The translations under genes were made by a program, and so were the position numbers. A stretch of DNA of 64,000 nucleotides. It comes from Alkalibacterium thalassium. Lineage in GTDB: Bacteria > Bacillota > Bacilli > Lactobacillales > Carnobacteriaceae_A. The stretch is taken from the NCBI RefSeq assembly GCF_900101165.1, contig NZ_FNFK01000003.1, positions 25,963 through 89,962 on the forward strand, written 5' to 3'. Of this stretch, positions 55,860 through 64,000 are shown one piece after another (position 1 is the stretch's first letter; the number at the start of each line of letters is the position of its first letter). The notes beneath the pieces are model-generated. The model searched no databases. It was not told the DNA's origin and saw only the letters and a list, made by a program, of their open reading frames with translations.

Positions 55860-56828
55860 TTATTGTTCAGAGGCTGGTCTCTCATTCTTTACCGTGCTTT
55901 TGAAAAACGAGCGGTTGTCCATGGCCCAGATCCGTTCAGAGAATTCTCCAGCTTCTGTTTTTCTTAAGGCAGACTCCATCATATTCATCTTCGCATCGAT
56001 CTGATCGATGTAATGGATGATTTCAGCTTCAGGAATCTGCGGTCTCACTGGAGAACCATATTCCATCTCGCCATGATGAGCAAGCACAAGGTGTTTAAGC
56101 AAAAGAACGTCTTCGTGACTTTCGTCGATTTTCAGCTCCACACACGCTTTTGAAATCTCATCATAGATAAGGACGATGTGTCCCACCAGTTTACCCTCGA
56201 GCGTATATTCTGTGGCTGTTGGTCCACTGAGTTCTATCACCTTTCCGACATCATGTAGAATGATTCCAGCATAAAGCAGAGATGGGTTCAGCAGATCATA
56301 ACTAGCCGTTATTGATTTTGCAATTTTGAGCATGGACATTGTGTGGAAAGCCAGTCCGCCGAGGTATGCATGGTGATTTTTCTTTGCAGCAGGACTTTGG
56401 AAGAACTCTCTCTGATACTTTTTCATTATATAGCGAACAATACGGTTCAGGTGAGCATTAGTTATGTCAAAGACAGCCTGGTTGAATGCTTCGATCATCT
56501 TGTCTTTATTGACTGGTGCCCGTTCAATGTATAAGTCAGGATTATACGGTTCATCATCTTGAGCAAGCCTCATCTGCTTGATTCGCAGCTGCGGTGCCCC
56601 ATTGTATTCTTCCCGTCTGCCATCCACTTTTATAACTCGGCCCGGCTTGAACTGATCAACATCATTGGGAGAAGCATCCCAGTAATTAGCCGAAATTTCT
56701 CCACTGGTGTCTTGTAGAATCAGGGCAAGATAAGGTTTGTTGTTCCGCGTTTTTTTTTCTTCAGCTGATTTGATCAGAAGGAAGAGGTTCAACTGCTCAT
56801 CTTTCTGGTACTCGTATAACTTTTTCAT
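55860..56828 (-). CDS. yhaM: 3'-5' exoribonuclease YhaM
   Basis: YhaM trims RNA 3' ends. An N-terminal OB-fold (LALILQDTSGEISANYWDASP) leads into an HD domain whose motif is GIILHDVGKVIEL near 190, with AFHTMSML (near 162) and LAHHGEMEYG (near 245) giving other metal ligands. I start at ATG 56828 with AGGAG 8 nt away; a GTG at 56837 abuts the site. Length is 322. It is the last gene of yhaO-yhaN-yhaM. Confidence 0.95.
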   Translation of the reverse strand: MKKLYEYQKDEQLNLFLLIKSAEEKKTRNNKPYLALILQDTSGEISANYWDASPNDVDQFKPGRVIKVDGRREEYNGAPQLRIKQMRLAQDDEPYNPDLYIERAPVNKDKMIEAFNQAVFDITNAHLNRIVRYIMKKYQREFFQSPAAKKNHHAYLGGLAFHTMSMLKIAKSITASYDLLNPSLLYAGIILHDVGKVIELSGPTATEYTLEGKLVGHIVLIYDEISKACVELKIDESHEDVLLLKHLVLAHHGEMEYGSPVRPQIPEAEIIHYIDQIDAKMNMMESALRKTEAGEFSERIWAMDNRSFFKSTVKNERPASEQ

Positions 56829-56882
56829 TGTCGCCACTCCTTTGCCTGCTGTTCATTATCTTCAATATGTTTGATACACTAC

Positions 56883-59669
56883 TTAGTTTAATTTTAACAC
56901 ATGAGACTCAGGAACATAATCAGTAATAGTTGAATCAAAGGTAAAATAAATGACTTGTACAGACTGACAGACCTCATTCAGCAGATCATACAGTTTACTT
57001 TTTCTCTCTTCATCGACATTGACAAAACTGTCATCAATAATGACCGGAAAACTCACCGTATCTTTAAAGCTGACCACAAAAGCCAGTCGTATCGCAGCGT
57101 AAAGTGGCTCGATAGTTCCTCTTGAGAGCTCTTCCGCTGCCCATTTCTTTCCACTGCGGTCAATCACAAAAAACTCGTCGGAGTCCATAAGGATCGATGG
57201 GTAGTCCCCCGATGTAAGTGATGAAAAATATTTTTCTGCCAGAGCAATGGTCTGAGGCAGCTGATTGGCTTTAGCGTTATTCAGAGTCCGTTCAATCAAT
57301 GAGGAGGCAATTTTGTAAGTGCTCCATTGATCAGCTGCATCCTGATAAACACTTTTTTCATTTTCGTACTTTTGAAGCAGTTCCGAGTAAGTCCCACCTT
57401 CTTCCAGGTCCTTTATTTCGTATGCAAGTTCGATAGATCTTCGGGCTTTTTCTTTATAGGCGATTTCTAACTTTTCTGCTGCTTCAGCCAGTTCCATCAG
57501 CTTATTTTTCACATCTTCGCCTGACAAGGTCAGAGACTGTTCACTTACATCGATTGTCGAAGATAAATGCTCATAGCGTCTGATCTTTTCGTTCTTTTCC
57601 TGAAGTGTGTGATAGGCACGTATAAAGGCTTCTTCGTTCTTTGCAGAAGCCTGATCATAAAGCTCATGCTTCATTTTATTCTGTTCTTTCTCCTGCTGAA
57701 CAAAATATAATACAGCATTCTGAATTTTCTCAGTTTCTTTTATATAGGCCTGCTGTAGTCGCTTGTCCTGCTCAATCTGTCTGAGTTTTTTTCTAGCCTC
57801 AGAAAAGACGTTTAACGGATCCTGTTCGTCTTCGTAAATGGTACGAGTAAAGGCGTTCTGTCTCAGTTCCTTATCCAGCTCAGTTATTTGTTCTGACAAT
57901 CTATCTGACAGTTCTCTCTGCTGTCGTTCAACTTTTCTTATTTCTGACATCTTTTCCATTGAAGACATCACAGCAGTCAGTGAGTTGTGTTCAGGGTAAC
58001 GATGAACTGATTTCCATTCTGAAAATGATGCAGAATACTTTTCTTTTTCCTGCCAAATCCTGTTCTGAGAATCTTTTTCCTCGCCAATCTGCTGCTGCAG
58101 TGAATCGATAGATGCAAGCGTGTCTTTCCACTGCTGCCGCAGTTTCTTCTGATAGTAATATTCACTTCTGTCATAATCTGGTTCTCTATAATTAACGGCT
58201 TCTCCTTTTCGTCTGACCATGATAGTCCACACTCCAGCAAGAAGGAAAACACCTAGAAGAGGAGACCAGTTTTGAAGTACTAATGCCAGGAAAGCAAGCA
58301 GCAATAAGGAACTGGTAATAAGGATGACCGGTTTTCTCTCGGAGACTTTTGGCGTATCGAGTGTTCTTTTCTGTTTTTCTTCTGCCTCAACTGCTTTAAA
58401 TGTCGAGAGTGGCCATAACGTCTCTTCAATCGAATCGATTTGTTCTTCGTTATGTTCGATTTTAAGCTTAAGTCTTTCAATCGTTTCGTTCGATTCCTTT
58501 TCTTCCTGATCCAAACGATTTATTGACTGATCGATCAGCTGAACTTGTCCTCTGCTGTCTGAAGTAAGATCTTCGGGTAAGTCATCCTGAAGGGACAGGC
58601 CTTCTCTTAACTTAAACTCAAAGGTCTGCTGTTCCAGAAGGGTGATCTGCTGCTTCAGTTCTCTAATCGAGTCAGCTTTCAACTCAAGCTGATCCCACTT
58701 GCCTGTCAGCTGATCCACTGCCTCTTCGTTCTCCTGATACACCAGCAGTTCTTTTGAGGGGCGATACTTGTCCTGAAGAGCATTCTGCTTCTCATGCAGT
58801 TCTTTAGTCTGTTCTCTCATTTCTTCAAGCTGTCTATTGATATGGTTGAGCTGGATCAGACCATCTTCTGGTAATGACTGGTCCGGGTACTGATCGATTT
58901 CTCTCTTCAGCCGGTTCAATTCTTCAATTGTTTCAATATGCTTGAGGTGATGGTTAAGAAGGTCCCTCTCTTCTCGTTTCTGCTTCAATTCTTTTTCCAG
59001 CTGATCCATTTCTGCATCGACCGTTTCTTTATCCTTGACCCGGATAATGTATGTTTCGTTTTTTTCTTTCGCTTTACTCAACTGCTCTTTCTGCTTTTTG
59101 AGGGAGCGATAGAGCTCGTTTACTTTCGGTTTGCGTCCCGTCGGTTTAAACAGCTGAGAGGCTTTCTGTTTATACTGATCGGCCTGCTTTAGGAACTGCT
59201 CATTTCCAAAGGATCCGACACTTAAGAAGAAGCGGTTGAACTGCTCCCGGTTCATATCTTTTGTTTCTTCAACCCCCTTCAGATCAAATGAATAGATCTG
59301 CTCATAAAATGATCTGTTTTTTTTATGAAGGATCGTATCAAGCAGTCTCTCATCTCCTTCAGTTCCATCTTCGAGGGTAACCATTACATCTCCCGTGACT
59401 TTTCCATTTACTCTTTCGATCGTCACTTCACCGAAACGGTCGTCGTCAAGAATCACTTTCCCTCCATAACGACTGCTTTCTTTCGGTTCATATCTGAGCG
59501 CAGAACTATGTCTGGTCGGGAAACCAAATAATATACTATGAATAAACGACATCAGCGTAGATTTTCCGGCTTCATTCTGCCCCTGTATAACCTGGATCGA
59601 AGAGGACAAATCAAATTCAGCATCGATCCACTTCCCGTATCCATAAATCACGAGCTTTTTTATTCTCAT
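56883..59669 (-). CDS. yhaN: SMC/SbcC-like ATPase YhaN
   Basis: A 928-residue ATPase of the Rad50/SbcC type. Walker A GQNEAGKSTLMSF is near residue 30, long coiled coils span roughly residues 175-420 and 510-760, and a distal Walker B (FPVIIDDSFVNVDEER) is near the end. One or two hydrophobic helices (around 455-490) split the coil, a YhaN feature. I start at 59669 after GAGG; the frame open to 59684 is longer. It is coupled with yhaO. Confidence 0.9.
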   Translation of the reverse strand: MRIKKLVIYGYGKWIDAEFDLSSSIQVIQGQNEAGKSTLMSFIHSILFGFPTRHSSALRYEPKESSRYGGKVILDDDRFGEVTIERVNGKVTGDVMVTLEDGTEGDERLLDTILHKKNRSFYEQIYSFDLKGVEETKDMNREQFNRFFLSVGSFGNEQFLKQADQYKQKASQLFKPTGRKPKVNELYRSLKKQKEQLSKAKEKNETYIIRVKDKETVDAEMDQLEKELKQKREERDLLNHHLKHIETIEELNRLKREIDQYPDQSLPEDGLIQLNHINRQLEEMREQTKELHEKQNALQDKYRPSKELLVYQENEEAVDQLTGKWDQLELKADSIRELKQQITLLEQQTFEFKLREGLSLQDDLPEDLTSDSRGQVQLIDQSINRLDQEEKESNETIERLKLKIEHNEEQIDSIEETLWPLSTFKAVEAEEKQKRTLDTPKVSERKPVILITSSLLLLAFLALVLQNWSPLLGVFLLAGVWTIMVRRKGEAVNYREPDYDRSEYYYQKKLRQQWKDTLASIDSLQQQIGEEKDSQNRIWQEKEKYSASFSEWKSVHRYPEHNSLTAVMSSMEKMSEIRKVERQQRELSDRLSEQITELDKELRQNAFTRTIYEDEQDPLNVFSEARKKLRQIEQDKRLQQAYIKETEKIQNAVLYFVQQEKEQNKMKHELYDQASAKNEEAFIRAYHTLQEKNEKIRRYEHLSSTIDVSEQSLTLSGEDVKNKLMELAEAAEKLEIAYKEKARRSIELAYEIKDLEEGGTYSELLQKYENEKSVYQDAADQWSTYKIASSLIERTLNNAKANQLPQTIALAEKYFSSLTSGDYPSILMDSDEFFVIDRSGKKWAAEELSRGTIEPLYAAIRLAFVVSFKDTVSFPVIIDDSFVNVDEERKSKLYDLLNEVCQSVQVIYFTFDSTITDYVPESHVLKLN

Positions 59670-59673
59670 TTCT

Positions 59674-60897
59674 CTATCCCTCATTCATTCCTAAATCATA
59701 TTGAAGCAAAGTCAGTGCTGACTCTAAAATCTCGCGTCTGTATTCTTCAGTCTGTTCAGACAGTTCCACTGAAAACGGATAGGTATCCAGCAGTTCCTTA
59801 GTCACTTCGTTAAATGCTTCATTTTCTGAATAATACTCGACCGATCTCTTCCACTCCTCTGGAAACAGCTGTTCCAGCGATACCTGATTTGCTGTGACAT
59901 TACTTATCTGTATTTTAAGCCCAGTTACGAAAGCAAAAGATTTATCAGAATCATGGTGCAGCGTTTCAATAAAGTCATCCTGATTCAATTTAGTCATTAT
60001 CTTATCTGATAATTGCGACGAAACGATGACTTTAAGATAAAGCAGCGTCTGACCGTCACTTGTTTCAATCACTGCCTGTCTGATCTTTTCATAAATACTG
60101 TCGAGTGTCTCAAGTGTGCTTACATCGACATTGAGTTCCTTCCAGATGATTGGTGCAGTAGCTTTAAAGTCGACGCTATGACCTGAACGGGATAAATTGA
60201 CTAGCAGACAGCCTTTGTCTCCAGTTTCTTTCCTATGACGTCCTTGGGTATTTCCACTGTAATAAACAAGCGGTTCAGCTGAAAGCTGCTGCCTATTGTG
60301 GATATGCCCCAAAGCCCAGTAATCATAATTTTTTTCAGCCAGTTCAGCAAGGGAAAAAGGTGCGTATCTGCCATGCTCAGATTTCTGTCCTTCTTCGTAA
60401 CCATGGAGAAGGCCTATGTGATAATCGATCTGTGCCTTTCGAGAAGGGTAGTCTCTTATCATACGCCTGTCGATCCATTTTCTATCATAACTGAATCCGC
60501 TGACAGCCACACGCTCCCCTTTTTTTGTCTGTATGTAAATCGTCTCTACTTCAGAGGGAAATACAGTCACGTTTGACGGCAAGGAAAGGTGATCTGCTTC
60601 ATTTCCCAAGAAATCATGATTCCCGTGGATCAGACAGACTGGAATGCCCTGGTCATTCAGCCTCTGCATCTCTTCTTTAAAGACGATTTGAGCTTTGATA
60701 CTCCGATCTTCCAGATCGTAGATGTCTCCTGAAAAAAGCACGAAATCAACCTGTTGATCCACTGCCAGGTCGACAATAGCAGTCAATGACTGGAATGTTG
60801 ATTCTTTTATTTTTTCCTCCAGACGGCTGGACAGATCTTTGATGCCTTTATAGGGGCTGTCCAGATGCAGATCTGCGGCGTGAACAAATAGGACCAT
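59674..60897 (-). CDS. yhaO: SbcD/Mre11-type metallophosphoesterase YhaO
   Basis: A 407-residue nuclease-like phosphoesterase. Motifs are DLHLDSPYKG (near 9), SGDIYDLED (near 55), IHGNHDFLG (near 95) and GHIHNRQ near 200, the SbcD metal set. It pairs with YhaN as SbcD does with SbcC, probably in DNA end processing. The stop overlaps the yhaN start region. AGAAGGAG precedes its ATG. Confidence 0.92.
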   Translation of the reverse strand: MVLFVHAADLHLDSPYKGIKDLSSRLEEKIKESTFQSLTAIVDLAVDQQVDFVLFSGDIYDLEDRSIKAQIVFKEEMQRLNDQGIPVCLIHGNHDFLGNEADHLSLPSNVTVFPSEVETIYIQTKKGERVAVSGFSYDRKWIDRRMIRDYPSRKAQIDYHIGLLHGYEEGQKSEHGRYAPFSLAELAEKNYDYWALGHIHNRQQLSAEPLVYYSGNTQGRHRKETGDKGCLLVNLSRSGHSVDFKATAPIIWKELNVDVSTLETLDSIYEKIRQAVIETSDGQTLLYLKVIVSSQLSDKIMTKLNQDDFIETLHHDSDKSFAFVTGLKIQISNVTANQVSLEQLFPEEWKRSVEYYSENEAFNEVTKELLDTYPFSVELSEQTEEYRREILESALTLLQYDLGMNEG

Positions 60898-60992
60898 GAG
60901 TATACACTCCTTCTTTTTATAGGGTACATATGTTCTTTGTAGTGTTAGTGAAAAGGACTCACTATATTAGCAAGCCCTCTTCATCTGATCTT

Positions 60993-61334
60993 TTATTGAT
61001 ATAATTCTCTAACGGGTTTCAATACTATCTGGTTGATGTCGTCGATCATCTGGCCGACTTGCTTTTCAGCTTCAAGCAGTTTAGTAATGATTTCATTCTG
61101 ACTGATTTTAGTCGAAACCTCCTGAGCCTGTGCTGCTTCTTCTTCAGAAATTTCCTGGCCCATCATCTGTTTCTGCTGGATCATCTGCTGTACTTGACGG
61201 AATTCGTTAAATACGCGACTTGCCTCTTCATCTTCTTTAACAGCACCGAATGCCGCTTCTAATGTCGTAAATTCTTCAGTGTTTCTTAATTCCTGTTCTA
61301 AGTGGTTAGCCGTGTCATAAATGTTGACAGCCAT
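60993..61334 (-). CDS. YlbF/YmcA family protein (YheA-like)
   Basis: A 113-residue, all-helical protein of the YlbF (DUF964) family, with a Gln/Met/Glu-rich helical centre (FRQVQQMIQQKQMMGQEISEEE). B. subtilis YheA is a near match by position, before yhaO, and length. Other members (YlbF, YmcA) act with RNase Y, but YheA itself has no firm role known to me. AAGGGATG precedes the ATG. No terminator is obvious after it, so yhaO-M may be co-transcribed. Confidence 0.85.
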   Translation of the reverse strand: MAVNIYDTANHLEQELRNTEEFTTLEAAFGAVKEDEEASRVFNEFRQVQQMIQQKQMMGQEISEEEAAQAQEVSTKISQNEIITKLLEAEKQVGQMIDDINQIVLKPVRELYQ

Positions 61335-61441
61335 CGTCTCATCCCTTCAAATTTCGCTCTATGTCGAGCTTTTTCTTTACTATACAAGTTTATCACGAAT
61401 TGAATGGTCTTTCCAGAAAAGATTAAAAGGCTTTAATTAAC

Positions 61442-63559
61442 TTATTGTCCTGACTGTCGACTGCGGAACTGTCTGAACAGCTCTCCGGCACGTTCACGGA
61501 TCACAGAGGATCCCTCTCTGATAAATTCACTTGCATTGTCCAGCCCTTCTGTCATTCTATCCATAAATGAAGGCTCTTCAACTCTAAATTCTGATCCAGC
61601 TTCTTCTACCAGGAAAGTAGACTGCTCCGTATGAGGAAGGATGGCCTCCATTTGAGCTTTGAATACCTGTCCGATTCCTTGAGACGTTGCTGTGTTGAGA
61701 TAGTGATTGTCAGTTGTATGATCATAACCCATCCAGCTAGTGATCACAATGTCAGGTGTATAGCCAACCACCCACTGGTCGGTTGCTCCTGTACCTGATT
61801 CTGTCTGTGTTGTCCCCGTTTTACCCGCTATCTTGAAACCGTCTGGTTGAATGTTTCGTCCAGTCCCGTTATCGAACACGCTTAAGAGCATGCTGTTCAT
61901 CTGATCGGCTACTTTAGCGGACACCACACGTTTTGATCTGGGAGAAGTATTGTCCACAACCACAGCTCCTGTGGCGTCGACAATTCGTGTAATAAAGTGC
62001 GGATCTTTTCTGATTCCTCCATTTGGGAAAACACTGTACGCACTGGCAATTTCCAGAGGCGAAACACCTCTGTCCATTCCACCTAATGCGATAGCCCCCA
62101 AATGATTATCTTTGTCCGTTACTCTTAAACCGAACTGTTCAACTTTATTCATCCCTTTTCTCAACCCGAGTTCATTGAGCAGCCAGACCGCCGGTGCATT
62201 GAGACTATCTGCTAAAGCTCTATACATCTGAACTTCTCCGCTATAATAACCAGATAAGTTCGTTGGGGTATAACCTGTTTCACCGTAAGAGAGCAGCTCA
62301 TCCTTAAGTAGTGAATCAGGCGCATATCCTGCTTCCAGTGCTGGTGTGAAGACGCCCAGAGGCTTGATTACTGATCCTGGCTGCCTTCTCATTTGCGTTG
62401 CTCTATTGAATCCTCGGAAAGTGTAGTCTCCTAGACCACCGATTACTGCGCTCACTCCGCCAGTTTTCGGATTCAGTGCGATAGATGCACTCTGCGCCGC
62501 TGTTCCGTCAGCAGCCACTTCGAAATTGCTGTTGCTGGCATAGACTGCATCCATCTGCTGCTGATGAGTCTGATTAAGAGAAGTGTATATAGTATAACCG
62601 TTGTTCATCAGGTCTTCTTCTTCAAAGCCGTACCTGTTAACTGCTTCGTTTATGACTGCATCAAAATAATAGGGATAGCGGTATCCATCTGTGCTGTTAT
62701 ATCTGTCAACCAGAGTCAGTCCAGTCTGCTGATAGCTGGCTCTTTCCTCCCCAGTGATCGTTCCAGTATTTTCCATCAATGAAAGCACGACGTTTCTTCT
62801 GCTGATCGACCGCTCATAATTGTCGATCGGATTATAATGACTGGGTGCTTTCAGCATAGCTGCTATAGCCGCAGCCTCGGGAACAGTGACATCAGATGCT
62901 CCCTTGCCAAAGTATTTCATAGAAGCATCCTCAACACCCCATACTCCGTTACCAAAGTAGACACTATTGAGATACATTTCCAGTATCTGATCTTTAGTGT
63001 AGTGCTTCTCTATTTCTATAGCCAGAAACAGCTCCTTGAGTTTCCTCATCAGGGTCTGATCTGCATAGAGGTAGGCATTTTTGGCCAATTGTTGGGTGAT
63101 TGTACTTCCACCACCGACTATCTGTCCTCTGTTCATAACATATCCTACAGCTGCACGTCCAATTCCGATCGGATCAAATCCGCGATGCTTCTCAAACCGC
63201 TGATCTTCTGTCGATATTACTGCATCAACAATATGAGGAGAGATTCTTTCCAATTCCACGAATGAGCCTTTTTGTGCAAATAGCGTTCCAGCTTCCTCAC
63301 CCTGTTCGTCCATAATCGTAGTAGACTGTTCGAGCCCTGCTCTCAAGGCATTCACATTTGCCGTCCTTGCGAGAACGGCAAGATAGACGCTGAATAACAG
63401 CGCAACAGAGAGAACGGTCAGTATGAGCAGTTTAGTCATATGGAATTTCTTCCATTTACGTTTCCCTACTACCCAGGACCGTTTCAGCCTGGGTTTCAGT
63501 TTCTGTATGGTGTGACTGAACATTTTTTTTAGTTTTTGTTTTAATTGATTTTTAGTCAT
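61442..63559 (-). CDS. Class A penicillin-binding protein (PBP1A/2A family)
   Basis: A 705-residue bifunctional peptidoglycan synthase. A basic cytoplasmic tail and a membrane helix (about residues 43-66) are followed by the glycosyltransferase domain (VISTEDQRFEKHRG, GGGSTITQQLAKN). The transpeptidase motifs are SVIK (near 390), SLN (near 445) and KTGTT (near 590). A closing 60-residue tail is polar. It is probably PbpF/Pbp2A-like. It starts ATG with GAGGG upstream and follows the YlbF gene convention of yheA-pbp neighbours. Confidence 0.95.
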   Translation of the reverse strand: MTKNQLKQKLKKMFSHTIQKLKPRLKRSWVVGKRKWKKFHMTKLLILTVLSVALLFSVYLAVLARTANVNALRAGLEQSTTIMDEQGEEAGTLFAQKGSFVELERISPHIVDAVISTEDQRFEKHRGFDPIGIGRAAVGYVMNRGQIVGGGSTITQQLAKNAYLYADQTLMRKLKELFLAIEIEKHYTKDQILEMYLNSVYFGNGVWGVEDASMKYFGKGASDVTVPEAAAIAAMLKAPSHYNPIDNYERSISRRNVVLSLMENTGTITGEERASYQQTGLTLVDRYNSTDGYRYPYYFDAVINEAVNRYGFEEEDLMNNGYTIYTSLNQTHQQQMDAVYASNSNFEVAADGTAAQSASIALNPKTGGVSAVIGGLGDYTFRGFNRATQMRRQPGSVIKPLGVFTPALEAGYAPDSLLKDELLSYGETGYTPTNLSGYYSGEVQMYRALADSLNAPAVWLLNELGLRKGMNKVEQFGLRVTDKDNHLGAIALGGMDRGVSPLEIASAYSVFPNGGIRKDPHFITRIVDATGAVVVDNTSPRSKRVVSAKVADQMNSMLLSVFDNGTGRNIQPDGFKIAGKTGTTQTESGTGATDQWVVGYTPDIVITSWMGYDHTTDNHYLNTATSQGIGQVFKAQMEAILPHTEQSTFLVEEAGSEFRVEEPSFMDRMTEGLDNASEFIREGSSVIRERAGELFRQFRSRQSGQ

Positions 63560-63717
63560 GATTATTCCCTCATCTTACTCCTATCCCTTTAAACAGTTAC
63601 GCATCATCGTCTAATTATAACATATGAAAGTGTATCAGTTATCAGTCCTCAGACGGACGTGTGTGTCAAGTTGTTGTAGGAAATCTCTAGAATCGCTTTT
63701 TCCTTTTATTGTTTTTC

Positions 63718-63770
63718 GCTGTTTACTGAGGGAGATGGGCTCTGCGAGCCTTTCTCCCTCAGTAAACAGC
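63718..63770. repeat. Long, near-perfect hairpin
   Basis: GCTGTTTACTGAGGGAGA (18 nt) is matched by a perfect inverse copy at 63753-63770, and inside it GGCTC and GAGCC pair. The whole 53-nt element is one strong stem-loop. Only AT-rich sequence follows, without a clear T run. It lies 12 bp after the stop of the cut-off ORF. Confidence 0.8.
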
Positions 63771-63782
63771 CTTAAAATCTCT

Positions 63783-64000
63783 TTATTTTAGTACTTTAGC
63801 CAATTGTCCAAGAGCGTGAGACGACGCACAGCGCTTTCCAATACTGCCTTCAATCACACCGACTGATTTTCTAGTTTTGGGTTTCTTTAGTAATGTACGG
63901 AGTATTCCTTTGAACTCAGGGATAAATTCCTTCTTAAAGGCAGGAATCATTTCGGTTAATGCTTGTAAAAACACCCCATTCTTACGTGCCGAAATAATAG
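63783..64000 (-). CDS. Cut-off ORF, possibly the C-terminus of a transposase
   Basis: About 72 residues are visible, ending at TAA 63783 and open past the window edge (IISARKNG upstream of a GTG at 63974). The basic, helical look (KKEFIPEFKGILRTLLKKPKTRK) and the ISARKNG segment faintly suggest a transposase C-terminus. I cannot name a family. The long hairpin follows it. If it starts at the GTG it would be a 63-residue unknown protein. Confidence 0.35.
   Translation of the reverse strand, partial: IISARKNGVFLQALTEMIPAFKKEFIPEFKGILRTLLKKPKTRKSVGVIEGSIGKRCASSHALGQLAKVLK

Noticed and set aside
62837..63265. A 142-codon open frame on the plus strand inside the penicillin-binding protein gene
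   Set aside because: It is antisense to a conserved, motif-rich domain and lacks a start site.

Overview
The window is ordinary chromosomal DNA of a low-GC Gram-positive bacterium. Gene order and protein types point to Lactobacillales, most like Carnobacteriaceae (Alkalibacterium or Marinilactibacillus relatives); this placement is inferred from gene content and I could not test it. Signs are: the dcw cluster start (mraZ, rsmH, ftsL) behind a DUF3397 gene and rpmF; the yqeG-yqeH-yhbY-nadD-yqeK-rsfS-yqeM operon; a CtsR-controlled clpE; SpxH, MecA and Spx close together; a thrS T-box; an L20-type infC leader; and yhaO-yhaN-yhaM next to prsA, hit and ecsAB. No sporulation genes are seen. Most genes lie on the minus strand. 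The only plus-strand genes are an aminotransferase, clpE, a GNAT gene, yjbK, spxH, a PepSY-like gene, hit and yhaH.

Layout. 1-2450: start of the cell division cluster with its MraZ operator, DUF3397 and rpmF. 2454-8660: yceD plus a ribosome-assembly, NAD and tRNA-modification operon. 8700-16060: ykuJ, a PatA-like aminotransferase, a beta-hydroxyacid dehydrogenase, ptsHI, clpE. 16061-23213: prfC, an AI-2E family permease, GNAT, a pseudouridine synthase, NAD kinase, RelQ, YjbK, SpxH. 23231-25083: a complete-looking group IIC intron with its reverse transcriptase. 25217-33504: pepF, coiA, mecA, spx, lplA, yhfI and a solitary HemY/CgoX-like oxidase. 33742-44443: rplT-rpmI-infC with leader, thrS with T-box, dnaI-dnaB-nrdR, coaE-mutM-polA. 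44593-48329: murC, an unknown 192-residue protein, ytpR, an M42 peptidase. 48526-54379: PepSY-like gene, trmB, ytmP, dat, ecsBA, hit, yhaH. 54420-64000: a hairpin-repeat patch, prsA, yhaMNO, a YlbF-family gene, a class A penicillin-binding protein and a cut-off ORF beside a long hairpin.

Stress proteolysis is a linked theme: ClpE under CtsR, MecA (ClpC adaptor), Spx (ClpXP substrate) and SpxH (Spx-degradation adaptor) all lie within 16 kb. Spx has two candidate promoters, one of them overlapped by a PerR-like box.

I found no unmistakably new multi-gene system. The least ordinary items are: the group IIC intron wedged between spxH and its terminator; a possible attenuator leader ahead of yceD-rpmF; an AUA start codon for infC; the 192-residue gene sitting where an SftA/FtsK-type translocase gene is often found; an array of related small hairpins after yhaH; and the long hairpin at the right end. 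No tRNA, rRNA or CRISPR locus was recognised.
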